Positions 17,030 to 25,706 of a DNA stretch of 53,846 nucleotides are shown one piece after another (within the stretch, counting starts at the first letter, position 1; each line of letters starts with the position of its first letter). Below the pieces are notes generated by a model. That model did not search any database. It was not told the origin of the DNA and was given only the letters and a program-made list of their open reading frames with translations. Source of the DNA: a bacterium (GTDB lineage Bacteria; Krumholzibacteriota; Krumholzibacteriia; LZORAL124-64-63); assembly GCA_014730255.1 (NCBI GenBank), contig WJIQ01000176.1, forward strand, positions 1-53,846. The letters are read 5' to 3'. Both the position numbers and the translations under genes were made by a program.

Positions 17030-17539
17030 ATGGCGGACGAGAAGAACCAGGACGAGCAGGCCGGGGCGAAGAAGCCGGGATTGCTCGACAACAAGGTGGT
17101 GGTGCTCGGCGGCGTGGTCGCCCTCCAGCTCGTGCTGGCGGTCGTCCTGACCACCGTCGTGATCGTCCCGCAGTTCGGCGCCAGCCAGGCCGGCATGTCC
17201 GAGGAGGCGCTCGAGGTGGGCGAGCCCGAGGAGATGGGCGTCCTGCTGAGCCTCGGCGAGATCATCGTCACCCTGCGCGGCGACGGCGGCAAGGACAGCT
17301 ACCTGCGGATCACCGTCGATCTCGAGCTGGTCGACCAGGCCAGCAGCGAGCTGGCCGCGACCCGCCTGCCGGTCTTGCGCGACACGGTGATCATGGCCCT
17401 GACCGACCGCTCGGCCGAGGACCTCAACCGTCCCGAGGGCATGAAGGGACTGCGCGACGAGCTGATGCGACGGCTCGCCGCCAAGCTGCCGGAGCACGCG
17501 CTGCGGCACATCTACTTCTCCGATCTCGTGATCCAGTGA
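17030..17539 (+). CDS. fliL: Flagellar basal-body-associated protein FliL
   Basis: 169 residues: a charged cytoplasmic N-terminus (DEKNQDEQAGAKKPG), one membrane helix (about 24-46) and a periplasmic domain with VLLSLGEIIVTLRGDGGKDSYLRITVDLEL and C-terminal HIYFSDLVIQ. FliL surrounds the stator and supports torque. Its place between motB and fliM is standard. Confidence 0.92.
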   Translation: MADEKNQDEQAGAKKPGLLDNKVVVLGGVVALQLVLAVVLTTVVIVPQFGASQAGMSEEALEVGEPEEMGVLLSLGEIIVTLRGDGGKDSYLRITVDLELVDQASSELAATRLPVLRDTVIMALTDRSAEDLNRPEGMKGLRDELMRRLAAKLPEHALRHIYFSDLVIQ

Positions 17540-17573
17540 CGACCCCAGCGGGCGACGCGCAACGAGGGCCGAC

Positions 17574-18590
17574 GTGACGATCGACACCAGTGGCAAGAAC
17601 GACATCCTGGACGACCTCGACCTGGACTCTGCGCTCGAGGACGCCGCCGACCTCGACGTCGACCTCGATCAGGTCATGAACGCCGATCCCGAGGACGAAT
17701 CCGACGACGACGGGGTCCAGCGCTACGATTTCAACCGTCCGCACAGCATCTCCCGCCGCTTCGAGCAGAACCTGCGCAACATCGCCGAGCAGTTCGCCCG
17801 CAACGCCACGGTGAACCTGACGAGCCTGCTACGCTCGAACGTCGTGGTGGATTTCCAGGACATCCAGCTGCGCTCGTTCAGCGAGCTACGCGACGCGATG
17901 CCCCGGCCGACCTGCCTGGTGGCGACGACCATGCGGCCGCTCAATGGCCAGCAGCTGCTGCAGATGGAGATGAACCTCTGCTTCGTGATCCTCAAGAAGC
18001 TCATGGGCGGCCGGCCCGACAGCGAGGATCGCGTGCGGGCGTTCACGGAGATCGAGCGGGGCATCTTCGGCCACTTCAGCGGTCGGCTGCTGGATGTCCT
18101 GAAGACGGCGACCGCCCGCCTGCTCGAGATCGACCCGGAGCTGGTCACGCTCGAGAACAACCCCGACTACATCACCGGCATCCCGACGGGCGAGACCCTG
18201 GCGGAGATGCGGTTCCGCGTGCGCCTGGAGGCCGTCGAGGGCACGCTGCAGTTCGGATTCCCGCTGACAGCGTTCACGCCGGTCCGGGACGTCATCGACC
18301 CCGAGGAGAGCGTCGAGGTGCGCTCGCGCGTCGAGGTCGAGAAGGACCAGAGCCAGATCCTGGACATGATCCAGGCGACCTCGAGCGAGCTCGTGGTGCA
18401 GATGGGCGAGCTGAGCATGCCCCTGGACCGCGTCCTGGCGCTCGAGGAGGGTGACCTCTTGCACCTGCCGCAGGCCGTGGATAGCCCGCTGAAGGTCCTC
18501 ATCGAGGGCCGCGAGGTGTTCTCCGGCGAGGCGGGACGCATCAACCAGAACCGGGCCGTCAAGCTGGTCCGGAAAGTCGAGGAGGAGTGA
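17574..18590 (+). CDS. fliM: Flagellar motor switch protein FliM, unusual N-terminus
   Basis: 338 residues. The middle domain is clear: RYDFNRPHSISRRFEQNLRNIAEQFARN, FHxxxL-type SNVVVDFQDIQLRSFSEL and LMGGRPDSEDR; the C-terminal SpoA domain ends with VLIEGREVFSGEAGRINQNRAVKL. It forms the C-ring wall between FliG and FliN. The N-terminus is odd: instead of a LSQxEIDALL-like CheY-P binding peptide it has a very acidic stretch (DILDDLDLDSALEDAADLDVD). The start is GTG 17574. FliM and fliN are packed with no gap. Confidence 0.93.
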   Translation: MTIDTSGKNDILDDLDLDSALEDAADLDVDLDQVMNADPEDESDDDGVQRYDFNRPHSISRRFEQNLRNIAEQFARNATVNLTSLLRSNVVVDFQDIQLRSFSELRDAMPRPTCLVATTMRPLNGQQLLQMEMNLCFVILKKLMGGRPDSEDRVRAFTEIERGIFGHFSGRLLDVLKTATARLLEIDPELVTLENNPDYITGIPTGETLAEMRFRVRLEAVEGTLQFGFPLTAFTPVRDVIDPEESVEVRSRVEVEKDQSQILDMIQATSSELVVQMGELSMPLDRVLALEEGDLLHLPQAVDSPLKVLIEGREVFSGEAGRINQNRAVKLVRKVEEE

Positions 18591-18592
18591 CC

Positions 18593-18940
18593 ATGGCCGA
18601 CGATCAGCTGGACCTCGACGGTGTCGGGACCGTGCAGGCCGAGTCCGGGGCCGACGGTGAGGGCGGCGGCGAGCTGAGCGGGGCCAACCTCGATCTGCTC
18701 ATGGACGTGGACATGAAGCTCACCGTGGAGCTCGGGCGCGCCCGGCTGAAGTTCCGCGACGTGCTCAACCTGTCGGCCGGGTCGGTGGTCGAGCTGGCGA
18801 AGCTGACCTCCGAGCCGGTCGACATCATGGTCAACGGCGCCCTGCTGGCCTCGGGCGAGGTCGTGGTCGTCGACGATCATTTCGCCGTGCGGATCACCAA
18901 GCTCCTGAACCGCGTCGAGCGGTTGAAGCGGGTCCTCTGA
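18593..18940 (+). CDS. fliN: Flagellar motor switch protein FliN
   Basis: 115 residues. After an acidic, Gly-rich N-terminal 35 residues comes the SpoA domain LMDVDMKLTVELGRARLKFRDVL...GSVVELAKLTSEPVDIMVNG, the most conserved C-ring sequence. ATG 18593 is preferred to an overlapping GTG at 18587 because GGAGGAG (18581-18587) is then ideally placed. FliN forms the base of the C ring and docks FliH. Its stop overlaps the fliO start (TGATG). Confidence 0.96.
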   Translation: MADDQLDLDGVGTVQAESGADGEGGGELSGANLDLLMDVDMKLTVELGRARLKFRDVLNLSAGSVVELAKLTSEPVDIMVNGALLASGEVVVVDDHFAVRITKLLNRVERLKRVL

Positions 18941-19323
18941 TGGATGCGGCCCCGGGCGCGTTCGCCGGCCCCTCGGCGTGGCAGATCGTCGCGGCGCTGG
19001 CGACGGTGCTGGGACTGCTGATCCTGGCGCTGAAGCTCGTGCGCCGCCTCGGCTGGGGCGGTGGCGACGCGGCGTCCGTGCGACTGCGCCAGGTGCGCAA
19101 GCTCGGGCCGCGACGGGAGATCGAGGCGATCGAGCTCGACGGCGAGGTCCACACGATCTACCGGCGCGACGGCGGTCTGGTCGTCCTGCGGACCGAACCG
19201 GCCGCGAGCTGGGAATCCCGACAGGCCGGAGCTCCGCCCGCGCCCGGCGCCGGGGTGGGGCGCACCCTGAAGGCCCTGGCGGCCGCCGCCGGTGGCATGG
19301 CCCGACGCGAGCCCACCCCCTGA
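18940..19323 (+). CDS. fliO: Flagellar biosynthesis protein FliO
   Basis: 127 residues, one N-terminal membrane helix (about 14-32, WQIVAALATVLGLLILALKLV) and a small soluble domain with VRLRQVRKLGPRREIEAIELDGE, the usual FliO build. FliO is an assembly chaperone of the FliP-FliR export gate. It overlaps fliN (TGATG) but is separated from fliP by 147 bases holding a hairpin and a sigma-54 promoter, so it seems to end the flgB-fliO transcription unit. Confidence 0.88.
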   Translation: MDAAPGAFAGPSAWQIVAALATVLGLLILALKLVRRLGWGGGDAASVRLRQVRKLGPRREIEAIELDGEVHTIYRRDGGLVVLRTEPAASWESRQAGAPPAPGAGVGRTLKALAAAAGGMARREPTP

Positions 19324-19354
19324 GTCGAAGCTGAGCAGATTCTGGTCGATTCCC

Positions 19355-19384
19355 GGCCGCCCCCGCACCCGCGCGGGGGCGGCC
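19355..19384. terminator. Strong GC hairpin between fliO and fliP
   Basis: A perfect 12-base-pair stem, GGCCGCCCCCGC (19355-19366) and GCGGGGGCGGCC (19373-19384), with a 6-base loop. It begins 31 bases after the fliO stop and ends 24 bases before the sigma-54 promoter of fliP, the expected place for a terminator or attenuator between two units. No T run follows, so factor-independent termination is uncertain. Confidence 0.5.
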
Positions 19385-19407
19385 GTCGCGTCTGGACCGT
19401 CCTGCGC

Positions 19408-19424
19408 ATGGCACGCCCGTTGCG
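19408..19424 (+). promoter_or_regulatory. Sigma-54 promoter of the fliP-flhF unit
   Basis: ATGGCACG-CCCG-TTGCG matches the sigma-54 consensus (TGGCACG-N4-TTGC) at every core position, with exact spacing. The predicted start is near 19434, 37 bases before the ATG at 19471. The promoter therefore also rules out an in-frame fliP start at 19408, whose ATG is part of the -24 element. It implies that the export-gate genes are under an enhancer-binding activator. Confidence 0.85.
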
Positions 19425-19470
19425 ATGCTGCCACGAGCGAGCGGACGCCCGGAACGGTCCTGGAGGCGCG

Positions 19471-20289
19471 ATGGTACGGCAACGGCGCATGGCACGACAT
19501 CTCGAGCGCGGCGGAGGTCCGGTGGCGCGGCGTCTGCCGCGGCTGCTGGTCGTCGTCGGTCTCGTGGCCATCGCGGCCCCGGCGCTGGCGCAGACCGCCC
19601 CGGCGGATTCCAGCGCCGCGACGTCGCTGACCCTCTCGGTCGCCAACGTCGAGGGGCCCGACGGCCTGGACGCCGCCCTGCGCATCGTCCTGCTGATGAC
19701 CCTGCTGTCGGTCGCGCCGGCGCTCCTGGTCACCCTGACCAGCTTCACGCGCATCCTCATCGTGCTGGGCTTCCTGCGGCAGGCGCTGGGCACCGCGCAG
19801 GCGCCCGCGAACCAGGTCCTGATCGGCCTGGCGCTGTTCCTGACGCTGGTGATCATGGCGCCGGTCATCGGTCAGGTCAACGAGGCGGCCGTCCAGCCGC
19901 TGCTCGCGGGCGAGATCGACGAGCAGGCGGCCCTGAAGGCGGCCGAGGTCCCGCTGAAGTCGTTCATGCTGGAACAGACGCGGGAGAAGGACATCGCCCT
20001 GTTCCTGGACCTCACCGGTCGCGAGGCGCCGCCCACGCCCGAGGAGCTGTCCATGATCGTGGTGGTGCCGAGCTTCGTGATCAGCGAGCTGCGGACCGCC
20101 TTCCAGATGGGGTTCGTGCTCTTCATCCCGTTCCTGATCATCGACATGGTGGTGGCCTCGGTGCTCATGTCCATGGGCATGATGATGCTGCCGCCGGTGC
20201 TGATCAGCCTGCCCTTCAAGATCCTGCTGTTCGTCCTCGTGGACGGCTGGTGGCTGGTCGTGCGATCGCTGGTGCTCGCCTTCCAGTGA
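19471..20289 (+). CDS. fliP: Flagellar export gate protein FliP
   Basis: 272 residues with a cleavable signal (ending APALA-QT) after an unusually long basic n-region, then four membrane segments. The family motifs LVTLTSFTRILIVLGFLRQALGT, PANQVLIGLALFLTL and the C-terminal MGMMMLPPVLISLPFKILLFVLVDGW are all present. FliP forms the core of the export pore with FliQ and FliR. ATG 19471 has GGAGG at 19462-19466; a second ATG at 19489 would give a more normal signal peptide and cannot be excluded. Confidence 0.95.
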   Translation: MVRQRRMARHLERGGGPVARRLPRLLVVVGLVAIAAPALAQTAPADSSAATSLTLSVANVEGPDGLDAALRIVLLMTLLSVAPALLVTLTSFTRILIVLGFLRQALGTAQAPANQVLIGLALFLTLVIMAPVIGQVNEAAVQPLLAGEIDEQAALKAAEVPLKSFMLEQTREKDIALFLDLTGREAPPTPEELSMIVVVPSFVISELRTAFQMGFVLFIPFLIIDMVVASVLMSMGMMMLPPVLISLPFKILLFVLVDGWWLVVRSLVLAFQ

Positions 20290-20307
20290 CCGCGGAAAGG
20301 ACGTGAG

Positions 20308-20571
20308 GTGACTCCGGACGTCGTCATCGAGATCGGTCAGAGCGCCCTGCGCACGACCCTGTTCGTGGCCGGACCGATGCTCGTGGCCGGCATGGTCGTC
20401 GGCCTGGTGATCAGCATCGTGCAGGCGGCGACGCAGGTGAACGAGATGACCATGAGCTTCGTGCCGAAGATCGTCGCCGTGTTCGTGGTGCTCGTCCTCA
20501 GCCTGCCCTGGACCATCAGCCAGCTCACCGCGTTCACGCGGAACATGTTCGAGCGCATCGCCGGGATGTGA
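20308..20571 (+). CDS. fliQ: Flagellar export gate protein FliQ
   Basis: 87 residues with two membrane helices and the motifs VIEIGQSALRTTLFVAGPML and SIVQAATQVNEMTMSFVPKI that define FliQ. It wraps around the FliP/FliR helix. The start is GTG 20308, and fliR begins seven bases after its stop. Confidence 0.95.
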   Translation: MTPDVVIEIGQSALRTTLFVAGPMLVAGMVVGLVISIVQAATQVNEMTMSFVPKIVAVFVVLVLSLPWTISQLTAFTRNMFERIAGM

Positions 20572-20577
20572 CGTGCG

Positions 20578-21360
20578 ATGCTCGTGAGCGTCGACAGTCG
20601 CCTGCTCCTGGCCGCGCTGGTGATCATGTTCCGCCTGGCGACCCTGCTGGCGCTCGCGCCGGTGATGGACCGTCGTTCGGTGCCGATCTGGTGGCGCCTG
20701 GCCGCGGCGGTCCCGCTGGCCTGGGCGCTGGCGCCGGCGGCGGTCACGCAGATGCCGGACCTGCCGGCCCGCCTCGGCTGGCCCATGCTGGTGCTCGAGG
20801 GCATGCAGTCGCTGGTGATCGGTGCCCTGCTGGCCTTCTCGATCAACCTCGTCATCGCCTGCGTCCGGTTCGCCGGCTCGCTCATCGGCATGCAGGTGGG
20901 CTTCGCGATCGTCAACGCCTACGACCCGCATACCAATTCCCAGATCTCGATCTACGGCCAGCTCTACTACCTGCTGGCCGTGTTGCTTCTCTTCGCACTC
21001 GACGCGCACCTGGTCCTGATCCGCGTCCTGGTCACCTCGGTGACGGTCGTCCCGCCGTTCACCGTGCCGGACCTGACCGGTGGTGCGCTGATCGTGCTGC
21101 GAGCGTACGGCGACGTGTTCAGCCTCGGACTGCAGATCGCCGCCCCGGTCACCCTCGTGCTGCTGCTGGTGTCGGCCACGATGGGCGTGATCGTCAAGAC
21201 GGCGCCGCAGATCCACGTGCTGGTGGTCGGATTCCCGGTGAAGATCGCCGTCGGCATGCTCGCCGTCAGCAGTGCGCTGCTGATGTTCCGCGGCATCGTC
21301 GAGCGGGCGATCGCCTCGTCCACCGACCTGATGCTCCAGGTCCTCGAGGCCATGGCCTAG
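20578..21360 (+). CDS. fliR: Flagellar export gate protein FliR
   Basis: 260 residues, six hydrophobic segments. FRLATLLALAPVMDRRSVPIWWRL, FAGSLIGMQVGFAIVNAYDP and APVTLVLLLVSATMGVIVKTAPQIHVLVVGFPVKI are the conserved FliR stretches. It completes the FliP5-Q4-R1 gate in the MS-ring centre. Confidence 0.94.
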   Translation: MLVSVDSRLLLAALVIMFRLATLLALAPVMDRRSVPIWWRLAAAVPLAWALAPAAVTQMPDLPARLGWPMLVLEGMQSLVIGALLAFSINLVIACVRFAGSLIGMQVGFAIVNAYDPHTNSQISIYGQLYYLLAVLLLFALDAHLVLIRVLVTSVTVVPPFTVPDLTGGALIVLRAYGDVFSLGLQIAAPVTLVLLLVSATMGVIVKTAPQIHVLVVGFPVKIAVGMLAVSSALLMFRGIVERAIASSTDLMLQVLEAMA

Positions 21361-21393
21361 CCCCACGGGGGCGCAACCAGGAGGAGGTGAGTC

Positions 21394-22455
21394 ATGGCCG
21401 AGGAGACCGCGGGCGAGCGCACGGAATCCGCGACACCGAGACGTCGGGAAAAGGCGCGCGAGAAGGGTCAGGTCGCGCGGTCGCAGGAGGTCAACAGCTT
21501 CTTCGTGCTGCTGACCGGCGCGGCCGTGCTCGTCGTCCTGTCGCCGTTCGTGCTGGACCAGCTGCGCCTCGCGTCGCACTACCTGCTCGGCCAGGCCCAC
21601 TTCCTGGCGCCGCACGACCTCTTCGGGGTCCATTACCTCCTGCAGGGCAATCTGGAGGTGCTCCTGGTCGTGCTGCTGCCCGTGGCCGGGATCATCATGA
21701 TCGCCGGCATGGCGGCCAGCATCGTCCAGGTCGGACTGAAGCTGACGCCCTCGGCCATGGAGTTCAAGCTCAATCGGCTCGATCCGGTGGCCGGGAGCAA
21801 GCGCTTCTTCCAGAAGAAGACCTTCCACGAGCTGGTCAAGAACGTGGTGAAGATCACCGCGATCAGCCTGCTGGCCTGGGCCGTGATCCACTGGACGTGG
21901 CCGGAGCTGACCCGCTGCAGCGTGCTGCCGTTGCCGGCCATCCTGGACACCGCCCGCGGCGGCTACGTCAAGCTCATGGCGGTCCTGCTGGCCTTCCTGG
22001 CGATCCTGGCCGTGGTCGACTGGATCTTCCAGAAGCAGCAGTACGAGAAGGAGCTCAAGATGAGCAAGCAGGAGGTCAAGCAGGAGTACAAGGAGATCGA
22101 GGGCGACCCGCAGATCAAGGCCCGTATCCGCGCGCAGCAGATGGAGATGGCGCGCAAGCGGATGCTCGCCGACGTGCCGCGCGCCGACGTCGTGATCACC
22201 AACCCCACCCATCTCGCCGTGGCCCTGAAGTACGAGACCGGCAAGGCGGCGCCCGTGGTCCTGGCCAAGGGTGCGGACCACGTGGCGGCGAAGATCCGCG
22301 AGGTGGCCCGTGACCATCGCGTGCCGGTGATCGAGAACAAGCCGGTGGCACGCGCCTTGTACGCCGAGGTCGAGGTGGGTGATGTGATCCCCGAGACCCT
22401 CTTCCAGGCGGTCGCCGAGATCCTCGCCTACGTCTACCGCCTCAAGAAAGCCTAA
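21394..22455 (+). CDS. flhB: Export gate substrate-specificity switch protein FlhB
   Basis: 353 residues. The opening ERTESATPRRREKAREKGQVARSQE, four membrane helices and the cytoplasmic domain with the self-cleavage site NPTH (residues 270-273, in VVITNPTHLAVALKY) are all intact, so it should cut itself and switch from hook to filament export after a FliK signal. GGAGGAGG stands just before the ATG. Confidence 0.96.
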   Translation: MAEETAGERTESATPRRREKAREKGQVARSQEVNSFFVLLTGAAVLVVLSPFVLDQLRLASHYLLGQAHFLAPHDLFGVHYLLQGNLEVLLVVLLPVAGIIMIAGMAASIVQVGLKLTPSAMEFKLNRLDPVAGSKRFFQKKTFHELVKNVVKITAISLLAWAVIHWTWPELTRCSVLPLPAILDTARGGYVKLMAVLLAFLAILAVVDWIFQKQQYEKELKMSKQEVKQEYKEIEGDPQIKARIRAQQMEMARKRMLADVPRADVVITNPTHLAVALKYETGKAAPVVLAKGADHVAAKIREVARDHRVPVIENKPVARALYAEVEVGDVIPETLFQAVAEILAYVYRLKKA

Positions 22456-22474
22456 ACGAGGGTAGGAGCGTCAG

Positions 22475-24592
22475 TTGGAGCAGGACAAGGTCATCAGTCG
22501 CGACCTGGTGCTCGCCAACAGCAACGTCATGAGCGCGGTGGCCGTACTGGTCATTCTCGCGCTGATGGTGATCCCGATCTCGCCAGTGCTGCTCGATGTC
22601 CTGATGACCTTCAGCATCGCCATGGCCGTGGTCGTGATGCTCGTCTCCCTCTACCTGAACGAGCCGCTCCAGTTCAGCACCTTCCCGTCCCTGCTGCTGG
22701 TGATGACCCTGTTCCGGCTCGCGCTGAACGTCGCGAGCACGCGGCTGATCCTGAGCCGGGGGCAGGCGGGGCAGGTGGTCCAGAGCTTCGGCGACTTCGT
22801 CGTGGGCGGGAACTACGTCATCGGGGTCATCGTGTTCGTGATCCTGGTGATCGTGAACTTCCTGGTGATCACCAAGGGGTCGACCCGCATCGCCGAGGTC
22901 TCGGCCCGGTTCACCCTGGACGCCATGCCCGGCAAGCAGATGGCCATCGATGCCGACCTCAACGCGGGCCTGATCTCCGAGCGGGACGCCCGCACGCGCC
23001 GCGACAAGATCGCCCACGAGGCCGAGTTCTTCGGCGCCATGGACGGTGCCAGCAAGTTCGTCCGCGGCGACGCCATCGCCGGCATCATCATCACGGTGAT
23101 CAACATCGTCGGCGGCTTCATCATCGGCATGGCGCAGCTGGACATGACGGCGAGCGAGGCGCTGGGCCGGTTCACGATCCTGACGGTGGGCGACGGTCTG
23201 GTCAGCCAGGTCCCCGCCCTGCTGGTCTCGACCGCCGCCGGTCTGGTCGTCACCCGTAGCAGCGGCGATCTGAACCTGGGGCAGGCCCTGACCCTGCAGA
23301 TCTTCGGCCAGCGCAAGGCCCTGGACATCGCGGGCATCGCGCTCGGCGTCCTGGGCATCATCCCCGGCATGCCCACCGCGCCGTTCCTCTTGCTGGCCGT
23401 CGGCACCCTGGCCACCGGTCGGATCATGGGCAAGCGCGTGCAGGCCCATCACGACCAGGCCCAGGCCGAGGCCGACGCCGAGACCGCCGCGGCCGCCGAG
23501 CCGCCGCCGGCCGAGGGGCCGCGCGGGGAGGACCTCTTCATCCTCGACCGCATGGAGCTGGAGATCGGCTACGGGCTGATCGGCCTGGTGGACGAGAAGC
23601 GCGGCGGCGACCTGCTGCAGCGCATCGGCAACATCCGCAAGCAGATCTCCGCCGAGCTCGGGATCTTCATCCACCCGATCCGGGTGCGCGACAACCTGCA
23701 GCTCGGCGCCGGCGAGTACACGATCAAGCTCAAGGGCGTGCCCATCGCGCGCGCCGAGCTCAAGTCGGGGCACCTGCTGGCCATGAGCACGCGGCAGGAC
23801 GCCGGCGAGCTGCCCGGCACCCCGACCACCGAGCCGGCCTTCCAGCTGCCCGCCGTATGGATCGAGGAGTCGCGCCGGGCCGAGGCGGAGGCCGAGGGCT
23901 ACACCGTGGTCGAGGCCCCGGCGGTGCTGGCGACCCACCTGTCGGAGACCGTCCGCAGCCACGCCGACGAGCTGCTGTGCCGGCAGGACGTGCGCGACAT
24001 GTGCGAGTCCGTGCGCGAGTTCGCCCCGGCGCTCATCGAGGAGCTGATCCCCGACAAGGTTCCCATCAACACGCTGCACAACGTCCTGCGGGCGCTCCTG
24101 CACGAGCGCGTCCCCGTGCGGGACATCGTGACGATCCTCGAGACCGTGGCCAATCACGTGGGCGGCGGCCTGAGCGTCGATGCCCTGACCGCCCGCGTCC
24201 GGGAGGCGCTGCACCGGACCATCAGCCAGCTCTACACCGAGCCCACCGGCGTCCTGCACGCCGTGAGCCTGCACCCGGAGACCGAGCGCGCCATCGTCGA
24301 GGCCTCCGTCCGCAGCGAGCAGACCGGCCAGGTGGTGCTCGACCCGAGATTCGCCCAGGAGTTCGTCGGCCGGCTCGACGAGACGCTCCGCGTGGCCTAT
24401 GGCCGCGGCGCGCCGCCCGTCCTGCTCGTGCCGACGCCCGTACGCTTCTTCGTCAAGCGGCTCGTCGAGCCGTCCTATCCCAACCTCGCCGTCATGGGCT
24501 ACACCGAGGTCTCGTCCTCGGTGAAGGTCCAGTCGGTTGGAACGGTGGTGACCCATGGAAACGCAGAACCCGCGGAACAGGCCGTCAGCTAG
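22475..24592 (+). CDS. flhA: Export gate protein FlhA
   Basis: 705 residues. The N-terminal half has eight hydrophobic segments and the FHIPEP-family signature FLVITKGSTRIAEVSARFTLDAMPGKQMAIDADLNAG; the C-terminal half is the cytoplasmic docking platform (from about 340), including RDIVTILETVANHV. FlhA forms a nonameric ring that receives chaperone-substrate complexes. The start is TTG 22475 with GGAG upstream. The 3' end overlaps flhF by 38 bases. Confidence 0.96.
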   Translation: MEQDKVISRDLVLANSNVMSAVAVLVILALMVIPISPVLLDVLMTFSIAMAVVVMLVSLYLNEPLQFSTFPSLLLVMTLFRLALNVASTRLILSRGQAGQVVQSFGDFVVGGNYVIGVIVFVILVIVNFLVITKGSTRIAEVSARFTLDAMPGKQMAIDADLNAGLISERDARTRRDKIAHEAEFFGAMDGASKFVRGDAIAGIIITVINIVGGFIIGMAQLDMTASEALGRFTILTVGDGLVSQVPALLVSTAAGLVVTRSSGDLNLGQALTLQIFGQRKALDIAGIALGVLGIIPGMPTAPFLLLAVGTLATGRIMGKRVQAHHDQAQAEADAETAAAAEPPPAEGPRGEDLFILDRMELEIGYGLIGLVDEKRGGDLLQRIGNIRKQISAELGIFIHPIRVRDNLQLGAGEYTIKLKGVPIARAELKSGHLLAMSTRQDAGELPGTPTTEPAFQLPAVWIEESRRAEAEAEGYTVVEAPAVLATHLSETVRSHADELLCRQDVRDMCESVREFAPALIEELIPDKVPINTLHNVLRALLHERVPVRDIVTILETVANHVGGGLSVDALTARVREALHRTISQLYTEPTGVLHAVSLHPETERAIVEASVRSEQTGQVVLDPRFAQEFVGRLDETLRVAYGRGAPPVLLVPTPVRFFVKRLVEPSYPNLAVMGYTEVSSSVKVQSVGTVVTHGNAEPAEQAVS

Positions 24593-25700
24593 CGCGGCCG
24601 TGGTCGAGGCGCCGACCCTCAAGGAGGCCCTGCGTCTGGTGCGTCAGCGCCATGGCGACGACGCGCGCGTGATCCGCAGCCGGACCCTGACGCGCCGTCA
24701 GCCCGGCGGCCTCGGTCAGGACAAGGTCGTCGAGGTGCTCGTGGAGACGGGGCACCCGGTGCGCCGCTCCCGGGGCGTGCCCGGGGCGGCCGCCATGGCC
24801 GCCGACCCGACCTGGCGCGACCTGACGGGGGACATCGCCGCCGAGGTCGCGCGCATCGAGGGGCTGGTCGACCAGATCACGCGGGAGCAGGCCCGCCGCG
24901 AGGACCCCGGATCGGCCCTGCCGACGAACCGCCTCGCCGCTACCCTGATCGAGGCCGGCGCCGATGCGCACGTGGTCGCCCGTCATCTCGAGCGCTGCCA
25001 GGCCGAGACCGGAGCGCGCGAGGACGACCGGACCGCGCTGCTGGACTACCTGACGCGGAATCTGCCCACCAACCGGGGCGACTGGCAGGAACTGGGCGGG
25101 ACGCACGTGTTCCTGGGCTCGGCGGGCTGCGGGCGTAGCGAGCTCGTGCTGGGCGCCGCCGCCCGCCTCGCTCGCGACGAGCGGCAGGTCCTGGTCCTCG
25201 GACTCCTCCCGCGCCATGGCGGCGAGGTGCGGCGTCTGCAGGCCGAGGCGGCCGAGCACGGCTACGACGCCGCGGTCATCCAGAAGCCGCGGCAGCTGGC
25301 GCGGGCGATCGAGCATCTCGCCCGGTACGAGGTGGTGCTGGTCGACGCGCCGAGCTTCGAGGCGCCGGCGCTCGCCCGGGACGAGGCGATCTGCCGCGAG
25401 ATCATCGGCAACGCCGCGTTCCATCGCCATCTGGTCGTTCCCCTGGATCGGGACCCGCGGGACCTCGACACCGTCGTCCGGCGCGTGCGGGCATGGAACT
25501 GCGACTGGATGGCGCTGTCCCGCGTGGACCAGACGACGTTGCGGGGCAAGATCCTCGACATGCTCGACCGGTTCCATCTGCCGCTGTCCCTGATCGGGGA
25601 CCCCGAGTGGCCGGACGGGCGCCCGGAGCTGGCCGATCCGGGCCGGGTGCTCGACCTGATGCTCGGCGGCGGTCGACGGCGCGCCACGGCGAGGGGATGA
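24555..25700 (+). CDS. flhF: FlhF-like protein with degenerate GTPase motifs
   Basis: 381 residues in the flhA-flhF position. The N-terminal 60 residues match the FlhF B domain (TLKEALRLVRQRHGDDARVIRSRTL). The NG part aligns only in outline: the P-loop reads GSAGCGRS (188-195), with Arg194 where SRP GTPases need Lys; the DTAG motif is DAPS (264-267); the TKxD guanine motif is SRVD (322-325). The C-terminal LPLSLIGDPEWPDG recalls the LPISFIGxGQxVPxD of FlhF. FlhF normally places the first flagellar components at the cell pole. This version is unlikely to hydrolyse GTP in the usual way and may act as a scaffold; no frameshift or stop interrupts it. Confidence 0.8.
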   Translation: METQNPRNRPSASAAVVEAPTLKEALRLVRQRHGDDARVIRSRTLTRRQPGGLGQDKVVEVLVETGHPVRRSRGVPGAAAMAADPTWRDLTGDIAAEVARIEGLVDQITREQARREDPGSALPTNRLAATLIEAGADAHVVARHLERCQAETGAREDDRTALLDYLTRNLPTNRGDWQELGGTHVFLGSAGCGRSELVLGAAARLARDERQVLVLGLLPRHGGEVRRLQAEAAEHGYDAAVIQKPRQLARAIEHLARYEVVLVDAPSFEAPALARDEAICREIIGNAAFHRHLVVPLDRDPRDLDTVVRRVRAWNCDWMALSRVDQTTLRGKILDMLDRFHLPLSLIGDPEWPDGRPELADPGRVLDLMLGGGRRRATARG

Positions 25701-25706
25701 CGGGCG

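Noticed and set aside
22346-22360. Sigma-54-like TGGCACG-CGCC-TTGT about 115 bases before flhA
   Set aside because: The -12 GC dinucleotide is GT, the site is inside flhB coding sequence, and the flhB-flhA gap is only 19 bases; co-transcription from the fliP promoter is simpler.
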